From assembly GCF_030816965.1 (NCBI RefSeq), contig NZ_JAUSYQ010000002.1:8050001-8114000 (forward strand): DNA of 64,000 nt, read 5' to 3'. Every line of letters starts with the position of its first letter. Positions within the stretch are counted from its first letter, which is position 1. Positions 25,957-35,657 of the stretch are shown piece after piece. The translations under genes and the position numbers were made by a program. Under the pieces are notes generated by a model. The model was not told where the DNA came from. It saw nothing but the letters and a program-made list of their open reading frames with translations, and did not search any database. Source of the DNA: Streptomyces canus (GTDB taxonomy: Bacteria; Actinomycetota; Actinomycetes; Streptomycetales; Streptomycetaceae).

Positions 25957-28089
25957 CTACTCCTTCACGCTGTCTGCCGGGCGCGCCTCGCCATCACTGA
26001 GCAGAGCTCGGATCGTGTGGACTGCACCGCCTTGAGGCACGAGACTCAGCAGCACCTTCGCAACTGCCGCATTCACATGGGGGCCCTTGAAGGAAACACT
26101 GTTGAGCACTTCCGCGGCTTCGGCTGCCGCTCGTGGCATGCCGGACAGCTCCAACACGCGCTGCGCATGCGCTGCCGCCCGTGAGGTGTCCCCCTCGATG
26201 ATGGCGAGGCGCATCTGCAGAGCCTCAAATTCTCGCAGCTTGTCTGCACCGTCCGCGAGGGTGACGGGAGGAGCCAAGGACAGCACCTCCGCCGCCGCTT
26301 TCGGATAACCGGCAGCCTCGTGCCGGAGAGCCAGGTGGAGAGGATCGACGACCGTCTGCTGCTCCGCAAGCCGTATGGATTGCTCGCTCACCTGAGGATC
26401 GAGCGCCGTCAGATCCAGCAGCTCGTCGCCGATGACCAGCACATCCGCGCCGGAGACCAGAAACTGACGGACAGCGTCCTCAGGGGTTTCCACCAATGGC
26501 TCGCCGAGCGTATTGAAGGACGTATTGATCACTGCGGGAAGCCCTGTCAAGTCTCCGAAAGCACGCAGGAGTTGATGATAGGAGCCGTCCTCTTCTGCCA
26601 CGAGCTGATAGCGGATGGTGCCGTCCTTATGGCTCACCGAGCCGAGGCGATCATCCCGCGTCCGAGCGACAGCCAGCATGTAGGGGCCGAGCGACGCCGG
26701 TACGCTGTCGAGCTCTAGTAGCGACGGCGCCTGATCAGCATCGATACTGATACCGAAGGGCCGGAACGGCTCGCGGAACTTGACCCTGGAATTGAGGGTT
26801 TCGACGATACCCGGACGACAAGGGTCAGCGATGATGCTCCGGTGGCCCAGTGCCCGCGGTCCCCACTCCGATCGACCGTCGACACGGCAGACGAGTTTGC
26901 CCTCCGCCAGCAGACCGGCAACGGCAGCTGGTTCCGCGCTCGACACATGCCCTTCGAGTCCGTACGCGGCCCAGGCGCTCTTGCTATCAGCCGATGTGTA
27001 GCGGGGCCCCAGCACACTGGAGAACCTCTTGACGGGCTCTCGGGATCTGCCGAGGACCTCGATCCATCCGTAGTAGGCGAGTCCGATGGCGCAGCCGTCG
27101 TCCGTCGCAGCGGGCTGGACGAAGACGTCCTCGAATCCCGCTTCAAGGAGGCGGGAATTGGCGGTGCAGTTCAGGGCGACGCCTCCGGCGTAGGAGAGGT
27201 GCCTCGCGCCGGTCTCAAGCCGTAGGGTTGCCGCGGTGTGCAGCACGCCGCGCTCGAGCTCCGCCTGCGCATGAGCCGCGAGGTCCGCGGCAAGTGGTGT
27301 CCCCCAGTGCACCGCGCGGTACTTCTTGTCGAACCCTTCCAAGCTCCCGGCCGGCCGATTGCGATGGCCCGGAAAGACCGGAACACCCGCCACGGATTCC
27401 AGGAAATGGTCGAGCGCCTCCAGACTTACGTCGACGTCACCGTCCGCGGCGAGGGACACGAGCTCGGGCCAGTCCTCATGGGCGCGACCATAGGACGCGA
27501 GGGCCATGAGTTTGCCGGCGGCAGGCAGGCCGGCCTCCGAAAGGCCAGTAAGAGCCGCGAAGACGTCGAAGAACATACCCAGGCTGAGATTCGTCCTGGT
27601 GCCTGTGAACCGGCGGCATGTCTGCAGGACTCCACTCTCGCCCAGGAACCACGATCCACGCTCGAATCGGCCGTCGTCATGGCGGTAACCCTGCTCGTCC
27701 AGCACCAGCACAGCCGAGTCCTTGAACGGACTTGTGGCGTACGCACTGTAGGCATGCGCCAAGTGGTGTCCAGGCGCGGGAGGTTCGACTACTCGCTCTG
27801 GGTCCACCGGAAGAGCCTTGATCAGTTCGTCCCGGCAAGTGCGGACAGACCTGCCGCATACGACGAGATCCACTTCATGCAGGCCGATTCCACTCTCGGA
27901 CAGCACCCTCGCGATCGCCCGCAGTGGTGGCAATACAAGGCCGCCCGAGTCACCCTCGTAGAAGCCCTGAGACCGTTTGCGACGGTCCAGACGTTCCTCC
28001 GCCACGGCGCCGACCACGGTTCCGTCGCGCAACAGCGCGGCCGACCTGTCATGGCTGGACATGCTTATACCCAATACGTACTTGTGCAT
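25957..28089 (-). CDS. NodU/TobZ-type carbamoyltransferase with C-terminal extension
   Basis: Protein of 710 residues. The N-terminal Kae1-like domain begins VLGISMSSHDRSAALLRDG and contains PGHHLAHAYSAYATSPF and SYAGGVALNCTANSRL. The C-terminal part shows CRVDGRSEWGPRALGHRSII and INTSFNTLGEPLVETPEDAV, which bind carbamoyl-adenylate and phosphate. These enzymes transfer carbamoyl from carbamoyl phosphate, via carbamoyl-AMP, to a hydroxyl. Relatives are about 550-600 residues. The extra 100-130 residues at the end (after LDPQVSEQSIRLAEQ) are helical and TPR-like (AAAEVLSLAPP, AAAHAQRVLELSGM), possibly a peptide-docking domain. It lies 3 bases from the P450 and the RRE-like gene. Confidence 0.92.
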   Translation of the reverse strand: MHKYVLGISMSSHDRSAALLRDGTVVGAVAEERLDRRKRSQGFYEGDSGGLVLPPLRAIARVLSESGIGLHEVDLVVCGRSVRTCRDELIKALPVDPERVVEPPAPGHHLAHAYSAYATSPFKDSAVLVLDEQGYRHDDGRFERGSWFLGESGVLQTCRRFTGTRTNLSLGMFFDVFAALTGLSEAGLPAAGKLMALASYGRAHEDWPELVSLAADGDVDVSLEALDHFLESVAGVPVFPGHRNRPAGSLEGFDKKYRAVHWGTPLAADLAAHAQAELERGVLHTAATLRLETGARHLSYAGGVALNCTANSRLLEAGFEDVFVQPAATDDGCAIGLAYYGWIEVLGRSREPVKRFSSVLGPRYTSADSKSAWAAYGLEGHVSSAEPAAVAGLLAEGKLVCRVDGRSEWGPRALGHRSIIADPCRPGIVETLNSRVKFREPFRPFGISIDADQAPSLLELDSVPASLGPYMLAVARTRDDRLGSVSHKDGTIRYQLVAEEDGSYHQLLRAFGDLTGLPAVINTSFNTLGEPLVETPEDAVRQFLVSGADVLVIGDELLDLTALDPQVSEQSIRLAEQQTVVDPLHLALRHEAAGYPKAAAEVLSLAPPVTLADGADKLREFEALQMRLAIIEGDTSRAAAHAQRVLELSGMPRAAAEAAEVLNSVSFKGPHVNAAVAKVLLSLVPQGGAVHTIRALLSDGEARPADSVKE

Positions 28090-28092
28090 CGG

Positions 28093-28416
28093 CTACTGTC
28101 CTTCGGTAGGCGCCATTGCGGAAGTCCGAGCACACTGGTTGGACCAATCCGCTCCCCACGCGTCGGTTGGTACGCCATGGTCAGCCAGGTCGTTCAAGAA
28201 GCTGCAGATCAGGGATAGGGTGATACGAGAACGATCTTCACTGTTGGCCTTGATATCTGTCGGAGAATTTTCCGCAACCTGACGAACGAGTTCGGCGGCG
28301 TCGGCGTTAAGGTCCACTATCAGCGTGCCGTAGCGGATCTGCGCTGTCTGCTTATCGAAGTAGACACGTATCGCTGTTGGGCCGGACCCTATGACAGCAC
28401 GGTCGGTCGAGTTCAA
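28093..28416 (-). CDS. Small PqqD/RRE-like peptide-binding protein (putative)
   Basis: Protein of 107 residues starting at TTG 28416, with GGAG 8 bases upstream, overlapping the radical SAM stop (TTGA). The core region runs IVDLNADAAELVRQVAEN, then a spacer, then ITLSLICSFLNDLADHGV. The alternation of an LN-x-A helix, a second helix and a final FLxxLxxxG helix resembles PqqD-like RiPP recognition elements. Such domains bind leader peptides and deliver them to radical SAM enzymes. Similarity is by pattern only; the 20 C-terminal residues are unlike PqqD. The position directly after the radical SAM gene supports the call. Confidence 0.6.
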   Translation of the reverse strand: MNSTDRAVIGSGPTAIRVYFDKQTAQIRYGTLIVDLNADAAELVRQVAENSPTDIKANSEDRSRITLSLICSFLNDLADHGVPTDAWGADWSNQCARTSAMAPTEGQ

Positions 28417-29600
28417 CGCGCGATCTCCAAAGAAGCAACCGGGGTGGTCAGCGGACAGGCGGCGTCGGTGGCACTTACATCACCAAAGTCAGCCAGGGCC
28501 CGCGACCTGGACCCACCACCACAAATGCTGCGGAGGCTGCAGGTCCTGCATCCTCCACCGATGTCCGCGACACGCAAGGACCTCATATCGGAAAGACGTT
28601 CCGACCGCGCCCAGATCTCCTGCAGTGACTGCTCCCGAAGGCTTCCACAGAGTTCACGGGACTCTCCGACCATGAGCACGCTCGGATAGACTGTTCCGTC
28701 GCCTGCGATGCACAGCTCCGCCCAGCCGGCGACATCACCAATGTCCCGGGACCTGGCGTAGGAAGCCTCTCGGAGTGGGCTACGGTAATCCCACGCGGAT
28801 TCCGCTTCCTTAATGTCTATCTCCGCATCGATAAGCGGGAGGTAGAACTCCCACGGACTCGGCACGGAGAGTTGCATCTTAGGAATCCCGCCACTCAACC
28901 TCAATCGCGTCAGGTCAGCGAAGAACTCAGCCCATTCTGGCCAGGAGAAATCGTATAGGTCCAGGTGCTCCCGACCGAAGCCCGCAGGGAAGAACTTGAT
29001 CGCCACCATGGACTGAGCGCCGAGCTCTTCGATCGCGAAGTCGTACGTCGCGACGAGGTCGCTGCGCCCAGCCTTCGTCATGGTGGTATTGACCGAGACG
29101 TCAAGACCTGCCCTGGCTGCGCGGCGAACACCGTCTGTCACACGCCTAAAGAGGGCGGCACGAGCAGCCGGGGTCGCCCCCGGCTGCGCCCGGAGCAGGC
29201 CGAAGCTGTCGGGGGTCGAACCGTCGACGCTGATGTTGAGCCCCACCTCCGGGCACGCTTCCAGCAGTGTCGCGATGGACCGGTCTGTCAGGAACAGTCC
29301 GTTGGTGATCGCCGACACACGCCAGCCGGGCAGGTTCGTGGCATGTTGCAGGATCTCCAGCAGGTCCGACCGCATGAACGGCTCGCCGCCGGCAAACGCA
29401 ATGCTTAATGCACCCAGCTCATGCGCCTGACTCACTGCATCTTTGATCTCGGCAGTGGTTAATTCGCTCGGGAGGGCCTTTCCGGAGGCGCTGTGGCAAT
29501 GCGTACAGGCCAGATTGCAAGCGTTTGTTAGATTGAAATCGACATGGACGAGACTTGGCACGGCGACCGTCCGGTGGGTGAGGAGTCGGGAGTCAAGCAC
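28413..29600 (-). CDS. Radical SAM/SPASM peptide-modifying enzyme
   Basis: Protein of 395 residues from GTG 29600. The [4Fe-4S]-SAM motif is NACNLACTHCH (CxxxCxxC, about residues 28-35), followed by AFAGGEPFMRSDLLEIL, the GGE SAM-binding element. The C-terminal SPASM region has Cys residues in WAELCIAGDGTVYPS, RELCG, GGCRTCSLRSICGGG and DAACP, enough for two auxiliary clusters as in PqqE, MftC and cyclophane/sactipeptide synthases. It is the first enzyme after the precursor gene and should carry out radical C-C or C-heteroatom crosslinking on the peptide. The ribosome binding site is weak. Expression may rely on read-through of the hairpin at 29709. Confidence 0.93.
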   Translation of the reverse strand: MLDSRLLTHRTVAVPSLVHVDFNLTNACNLACTHCHSASGKALPSELTTAEIKDAVSQAHELGALSIAFAGGEPFMRSDLLEILQHATNLPGWRVSAITNGLFLTDRSIATLLEACPEVGLNISVDGSTPDSFGLLRAQPGATPAARAALFRRVTDGVRRAARAGLDVSVNTTMTKAGRSDLVATYDFAIEELGAQSMVAIKFFPAGFGREHLDLYDFSWPEWAEFFADLTRLRLSGGIPKMQLSVPSPWEFYLPLIDAEIDIKEAESAWDYRSPLREASYARSRDIGDVAGWAELCIAGDGTVYPSVLMVGESRELCGSLREQSLQEIWARSERLSDMRSLRVADIGGGCRTCSLRSICGGGSRSRALADFGDVSATDAACPLTTPVASLEIAR

Positions 29601-29708
29601 TGTAGGCCACAGACATTGTGCAGAAGCAGAAGCCGGCTGGATCGGTTACGGAACCCAGGCAGATCCGATGGGTCATTCCCTCACCAGCCGACTTCCGTGT
29701 GGTGTGCC

Positions 29709-29726
29709 TAGCTCTTCACTGAGCTA
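29709..29726 (-). terminator. Attenuator hairpin after RiPP precursor gene
   Basis: TAGCTC-TTCACT-GAGCTA (plus-strand reading) is a perfect 6-bp stem with a 6-base loop starting 6 bases after the precursor stop codon and before the radical SAM gene. RiPP operons often have such a partial terminator or mRNA-stabilising hairpin so that precursor exceeds enzyme. Confidence 0.5.
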
Positions 29727-29731
29727 TTGCC

Positions 29732-29908
29732 TCAGCGAGCGGCTTCCGCCTGGATGGCGTTGCGCAGCTGCTCACGGACGGCGCTCGGAAGCGTGTCGAT
29801 CGAGACCTCGTCGGCGGCCGGCTCCGCCGGCAGCTCGAAGTTGACCTTCGTGCGGTTCCACTGCATGGACTTGACCTTGGTGACCTCGAAGGCGGGCTTG
29901 AAAGACAT
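29732..29908 (-). CDS. RiPP precursor peptide (58 residues, no Cys)
   Basis: ATG 29908 is preceded by a good ribosome binding site (CAGGAG, 6 bases). The peptide begins MSFKPAFEVTKVKSMQWNRT, continues KVNFELPAEPAADEVSIDTL and ends PSAVREQLRNAIQAEAAR. It is rich in charged residues, has no Cys, one Trp (W17) and a helical, Ala/Glu-rich C-terminus. Size, isolated short frame, position as first gene before a radical SAM enzyme, and the downstream hairpin all mark it as a precursor. The W17-N18-R19 triplet would fit three-residue cyclophane chemistry, and Ser/Thr residues could be carbamoylated. If the Trp region is the core, it lies in the N-terminal half with a C-terminal follower. The core position is not known. 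Confidence 0.75.
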   Translation of the reverse strand: MSFKPAFEVTKVKSMQWNRTKVNFELPAEPAADEVSIDTLPSAVREQLRNAIQAEAAR

Positions 29909-30283
29909 CACAAACTCCTGTCATAGAGGAATTTACCTTCTTTGCCTTCAGCTCGACGGAATGAAAGTCGAGCAACAGCACCTGTGCTGGCCACTGACCG
30001 CGAGGCCAGAAGCTACTTCAGGCTGCCGCTGGCCAATAGACGAAAACATGGACCATCGCGAGCGTCAACAGCCAATCTGTCCGGAGTCTATCGATTTGTG
30101 CCGTTGGATGGTTCATGGTTCAGCCAGTTTTGGCGAATAATTGTTGCGTCGGTTCATGGGGTGCAGCTGCAGGGTATGAAGCGGCATTGCGAAGCAGTCA
30201 TAGGGTGTGTTAAAGGCGACAGGTTGGCCGTCCGTCCCGCGGGCCTGCCTCGTGCCGTACTCCGAGTACAGGGGTGTGCCGTC
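29909..30283 (-). other. Leader/promoter region of the RiPP operon
   Basis: About 375 bases without a convincing gene on either strand, less GC-rich than the surroundings (GTAAATTCCTCTATGAC just before the ribosome binding site). It should contain the operon promoter; a TTGACG occurs on the minus strand near 30070, but no well-spaced -10 partner is clear. No regulator gene is adjacent. Confidence 0.4.
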
Positions 30284-30591
30284 TCACAGATCGCCGAGGA
30301 ATATGTCAGTTCGCTCGTGAATGCACTGGGCGATGCGCCCGTTGCGCAGTGTGCGAACGAGGTCAGTGACCACCCGTACACGAGCGTCGACCTCGCGGTG
30401 GTGGAACCGCGTGTTCTGGTGGATCTTGACGTACCAGACCCCCGCTTGCGCTCCGTCAGCTCGCCATACCCGGCTCCTGTCGCGGGCCCAGGAGGCGTCC
30501 GTCCAGGTGGTGATGCGCCCCACCGCCTGCTCGGCGAGCTGTCGCACTTCCTCGGGGGGAGGTCCGGGTGCGTCGGCGGGGCCGTGCTCAT
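30284..30591 (-). pseudogene. Broken aminoglycoside-phosphotransferase-like gene
   Basis: ATG 30591 overlaps the NUDIX stop (ATGA), the natural coupled start, but a missing base in the C-run near 30552 puts the kinase frame out of register. The corrected frame reads DLPPEEVRQLAEQAVGRI, then WRADGAQAGVWYVKIHQNTR, the N-terminal nucleotide-binding beta-sheet with the Lys of APH-type kinases. It then degenerates after about 80 residues and stops at 30284, lacking the catalytic HGD and DxD motifs. Confidence 0.65.
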
Positions 30592-32069
30592 GCCCAGCCC
30601 GTTTCGGAGTAGGGGCGTCCGGTGCGGATGCCCTCGATGGCAACCCGGGTGTAGGGGACGAGGTTGTCGGGGAGCGCGGTCGGGTCCCAGAATTTCCACT
30701 GGGTGCACTTGTCCGGCTCGCGCAGGTCTGGCTCGCCGGTCCAGGTCCGGGCGCGGAAGAACAGGCCCATGCGGGGCCGGTCCCCGGCTTTGTCGATGTG
30801 GTGGACGACGTGGACGAGTTCGACGTCCTGGTGCTTGATCTGCAGGCCGGCTTCCTCCCGTGCCTCCCTGATCAGGCAGGTGATGGCGCTCTCCTGCTCG
30901 CAGTGGCCGGCCAGGACGTGCCAGGTGGAGGGCGCGAACGTGGAGTCGGGGTGGCGCAGCCCGAGCAGCACCGTTCCGTCGGGCCGTTCCAGGTAGAGGT
31001 GGACGCCGATGACGTTGAGGACCGTGTCGTGCGGGGAGGTCGGGCGGTGCTCCTCGTGCGATGAGAGCCCGCTCTGTGGCGCGGTGCTGGCCGGGAGGCT
31101 GGCGGCGTGGCGCCGTACGAGGTCGCTGGTGGTGTCTGCGATGCGCAGGCGGTGGAGGTCGTCGGGGGCGAACCAGGCCAGCATCACCCCTTCCGTCAGG
31201 CGGAGTTCGCGGGGATCGCCGTTCCAGCGGCCGGCGTAGATGGCGATGGGCACGCTCGCGCCGGCGTCGTCGGAGGCGTACTCGGTGCCGAACGGGGTCA
31301 GGTCGGCGATGTCGAGGCTGGCTTCCTCGGCCAGTTCGCGCCGCACAGTGTGTTCCAGGGTGGCGTCCTGGGGCTCTCGGCCGCCGCCCAGCAGGGACCA
31401 CATGCCCGGCTCCCAGATCCGGCCGGGGAAGTAGTCGCGCAGGTGGAGCAGGTACTCGCCGCGGTCGTTGTAGATCAGGGCGGAGGCGTTGGCCGTATCC
31501 GGTTCGGTCTCCCGTGTGAGCTTGAGCAGCTTCTCGCGTAGGGAGGGGGAGGTCACCCTGTCCACGGGCCGCCACTCGATGCCGGCGACCTCTTCTTCCT
31601 GCAGCACCACCGGCGCCTCGGTCGCGGCGTGCAGGTGGAAGAGGAACCGGAGGTCGAAGTGCTGGTGGCCGGGTTCGCCTTTGCCCGGGTGGGTGTCGAT
31701 GTCGTGGATGTCGATGTCGAACGGCACGGCTTCGTAGCCGGGCCACGGTGCCACGGCCTGGGGCGGGATCCCGGTCTCCTCGTGCAGCTCCCGCAGCGCT
31801 GCTGCTGCCAGGGACTCGTCGACGGGCTCGGTGTGTCCGCCGGGGGCGAGGACCTTCCCGCTCGCCAGGTGCAGCACGTGCAGGACGCGGCCGAGCGGGT
31901 CGACGACGATCGCGCTGCAGGTGACGTGCCCGGTGAAGGTGGAGCGGCTGGCGATGTCGGTGGGCCGGTCCAGGGCGTCCAGGAGGCCGCCGAGCTGCTC
32001 GCGCTCGTGAGGGTGGCGAGCGAGGTAGGTCTCGACGGTGGTGCGGATGTGGTCGTGCGACAACGGCAT
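30588..32069 (-). CDS. Protein with three tandem NUDIX domains
   Basis: Protein of 493 residues made of three NUDIX folds in one chain. The boxes are GGHTEPVDESLAAAALRELH followed by EETGI (about residues 77-100), GGGREPQDATLEHTVRRELA followed by EEASL (about 232-255), and AGHCEQESAITCLIREAREE followed by AGL (about 391-413). Box 1 and box 3 keep the REx2EE core; box 2 has RELAEEA, also intact. NUDIX enzymes hydrolyse nucleoside diphosphates linked to another group. An N-terminal 45-residue segment precedes domain 1. Triple NUDIX proteins are uncommon; the substrate is unknown. The downstream phosphotransferase gene is broken. Confidence 0.88.
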   Translation of the reverse strand: MPLSHDHIRTTVETYLARHPHEREQLGGLLDALDRPTDIASRSTFTGHVTCSAIVVDPLGRVLHVLHLASGKVLAPGGHTEPVDESLAAAALRELHEETGIPPQAVAPWPGYEAVPFDIDIHDIDTHPGKGEPGHQHFDLRFLFHLHAATEAPVVLQEEEVAGIEWRPVDRVTSPSLREKLLKLTRETEPDTANASALIYNDRGEYLLHLRDYFPGRIWEPGMWSLLGGGREPQDATLEHTVRRELAEEASLDIADLTPFGTEYASDDAGASVPIAIYAGRWNGDPRELRLTEGVMLAWFAPDDLHRLRIADTTSDLVRRHAASLPASTAPQSGLSSHEEHRPTSPHDTVLNVIGVHLYLERPDGTVLLGLRHPDSTFAPSTWHVLAGHCEQESAITCLIREAREEAGLQIKHQDVELVHVVHHIDKAGDRPRMGLFFRARTWTGEPDLREPDKCTQWKFWDPTALPDNLVPYTRVAIEGIRTGRPYSETGWA

Positions 32070-32126
32070 GGGGCTACCTCAGAGGTGCGTGGAGCGGGAC
32101 GAGTCGAGGCGGGGTGGTCGTTCGTG

Positions 32127-33360
32127 TCAGCTCAGCCGCATCCCCTCCGGCGGGACTTCCTCGATGGCGGCGGCGCGAGCCGTGGGCAGGTGCCACCGCT
32201 TCCGGGCTGTCTCCGCGGCGAGCAGGACTTGTCGCGCTCCGGGCGGGCCCCATCCCAGGAGAGCGGCTGCCTGGGCGGGGGGGGGCGAGCAGGCGGGCGA
32301 AAGGGCGCCCGGTGGCGGGGTCGGCGGTCGCAGGCCCGATGGCGGTGACCCGTGCGGCCAGGCGGAGCCGGGCGTTGGGCCCCACTCCGCCGTAGACCTC
32401 GCCGGTCTCGTCCAGCACCCAGCCCAGTCGTACCGGATCGGCCAGGGTGAGCTGGGCTTCCTCGGCGGCTTCGCGGTGCAGGGTGCCCTCGGGCGTCGTG
32501 TCGGTCGTCTCCATGGTGCCGCCGGGCAGCATCGGCAGGGCTCCACGGGGGCCGGGATCGGCCACGAGGACGACCCGGCCGTCGGGGACGAAGCACCACG
32601 CCCAGGCTTGCTGCACGGGCAGCCGCTCGGGGACGGGGCCGCGGTTGAGAGGGCTGCTGTCCCACAAGGGCCGGTAGCGGACGTGGACGTCGTGGCGGTC
32701 CAGCGCCGGGACGTCGAGGATGTGCCGGCCGTCGGCGAGGTGAGCGGTGGCGGTGTTCCCGAGCCGGGCGCGGTAGGCGGCGAGCATGATCTGCCCGCCA
32801 ACGGGGCGCAGCCGCTGCACCGCGTCCCGGGTCTCCAGGAAGGCGAACTCGGACAGCTCCTCGCGCGGCAGGCGGATCGCCTCCACCTGGTCGGGGCCGG
32901 GGCAGGGCGTGCCGGGCTGAAGGTCAGGGTGGTGCGGGGAGAAGGAGTGGACGGCGAGCACGGCCGACAGGGGCAGGTCCACCAGGCCCAGTTCCTCGGT
33001 GATCTCGCGCCGGCAGGTGACATGCGGGTGTTCGCCGGGTTCGACGACGCCTCCGGGCAGCAGCCACGAGTCGTCCTTGCGGTAGGTGGGGTGCACCAGC
33101 AGGACCCGGCTGGCCTCGTCGGTGATGATCGCGGCGGCGCCGACCCATACTGCGTGCCGGGATGCGGCGTGCTGTCCCGTAGACAGGACGGCACGCGGTG
33201 TGACGTGCTGGGTGAGTTCGCCCAGATGACCGGGCGCAAACCGGCCTCCGGCCACCGTGACGGTACGCGTGATGGCACACTGTTCGGACAGCGGAGCCTC
33301 CGGTCTTGTGAACGGCTTGTCTTGGTCGACTGCCAGTTCTACCGGGGCTCCGCTCCTCAT
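32127..33360 (-). pseudogene. Two-domain NUDIX gene with frameshift and IS-derived N-terminus
   Basis: The frame from ATG 33360 contains NUDIX box 1 (GGVVEPGEHPHVTCRREITE, then ELGL) and box 2 (GGTMETTDTTPEGTLHREAA, then EEAQL). At a run of nine G (plus strand 32277-32285) the frame slips; continuing in the next frame gives AQAAALLGWGPPGARQVLLA and a natural end PPEGMRLS at 32127, a normal NUDIX tail. The uncorrected frame ends at 32074. The first 60 residues include TRTVTVAGGRFAPGHLGELT, the N-terminus of an IS4-like transposase, so the original start is lost or replaced. The frameshift could be a homopolymer read error. Confidence 0.7.
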
Positions 33361-33429
33361 GTCCGACGAAACCGCACCTCAAGGCCCTCTGGACAACCCC
33401 ACCCGAGCCATAACTTCACGGCCTTGGAG

Positions 33430-35216
<1,787 letters not shown>

Positions 35217-35339
35217 CAGGCGTACCCCGAGGCCGTCGAGACAGCACACGCCGACTTCGCCGCCCTTCAGCAGCGCAACCGCAGCCCCAAGTAGTTACTC
35301 AGCGCTGCACACCACCTGGCGGTAGCTATACGAGAACAG

Positions 35340-35361
35340 GGCCGTCGCGGTGGCGACGGCC
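35340..35361. terminator. Hairpin in intergenic region
   Basis: GGCCGTCGC-GGTG-GCGACGGCC is a perfect 9-bp stem followed by GTCGTCTGTC. It lies in a 440-base gap (35217-35657) that otherwise holds only a short plus-strand fragment ending VETAHADFAALQQRNRSPK at 35294, probably the tail of a lost gene, and the leader of the next gene. Confidence 0.5.
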
Positions 35362-35657
35362 GTCGTCTGTCTTTTCCTGTGCTTCCTGTGCGGCTTCAGC
35401 CGCTCGGCCACCGCGGGGCGGTGTGCGGCCGGAAGCATGTGATGGTTCGCGCCGTCGAGGTGGAAAGGGAGCCTTGGGCGTGTCACCGGGTCACGGGGTC
35501 ACCGGGTCCGGTGAGACGGTGCGACCGCGTCTCGGCGAAAAATGATTGAGACGGCAACCTTTCCGCTCTGAGTGGCCACTTAGGGGTGTACCGACGAGGG
35601 CGAGCCGTGGTCAGCGGCGCTACGCCCTCTGTGTGAAGACCCTGATCGGAGCATTAC

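Noticed and set aside
20067..29908. Lanthipeptide, thiopeptide or sactipeptide cluster
   Set aside because: Precursor has no Cys, and no LanB/LanC, YcaO or thioether-forming context is present.
29772..29981. 69-codon minus-strand ORF overlapping the precursor
   Set aside because: Shadow in another frame; no ribosome binding site, whereas the 58-codon frame has CAGGAG at the right distance.
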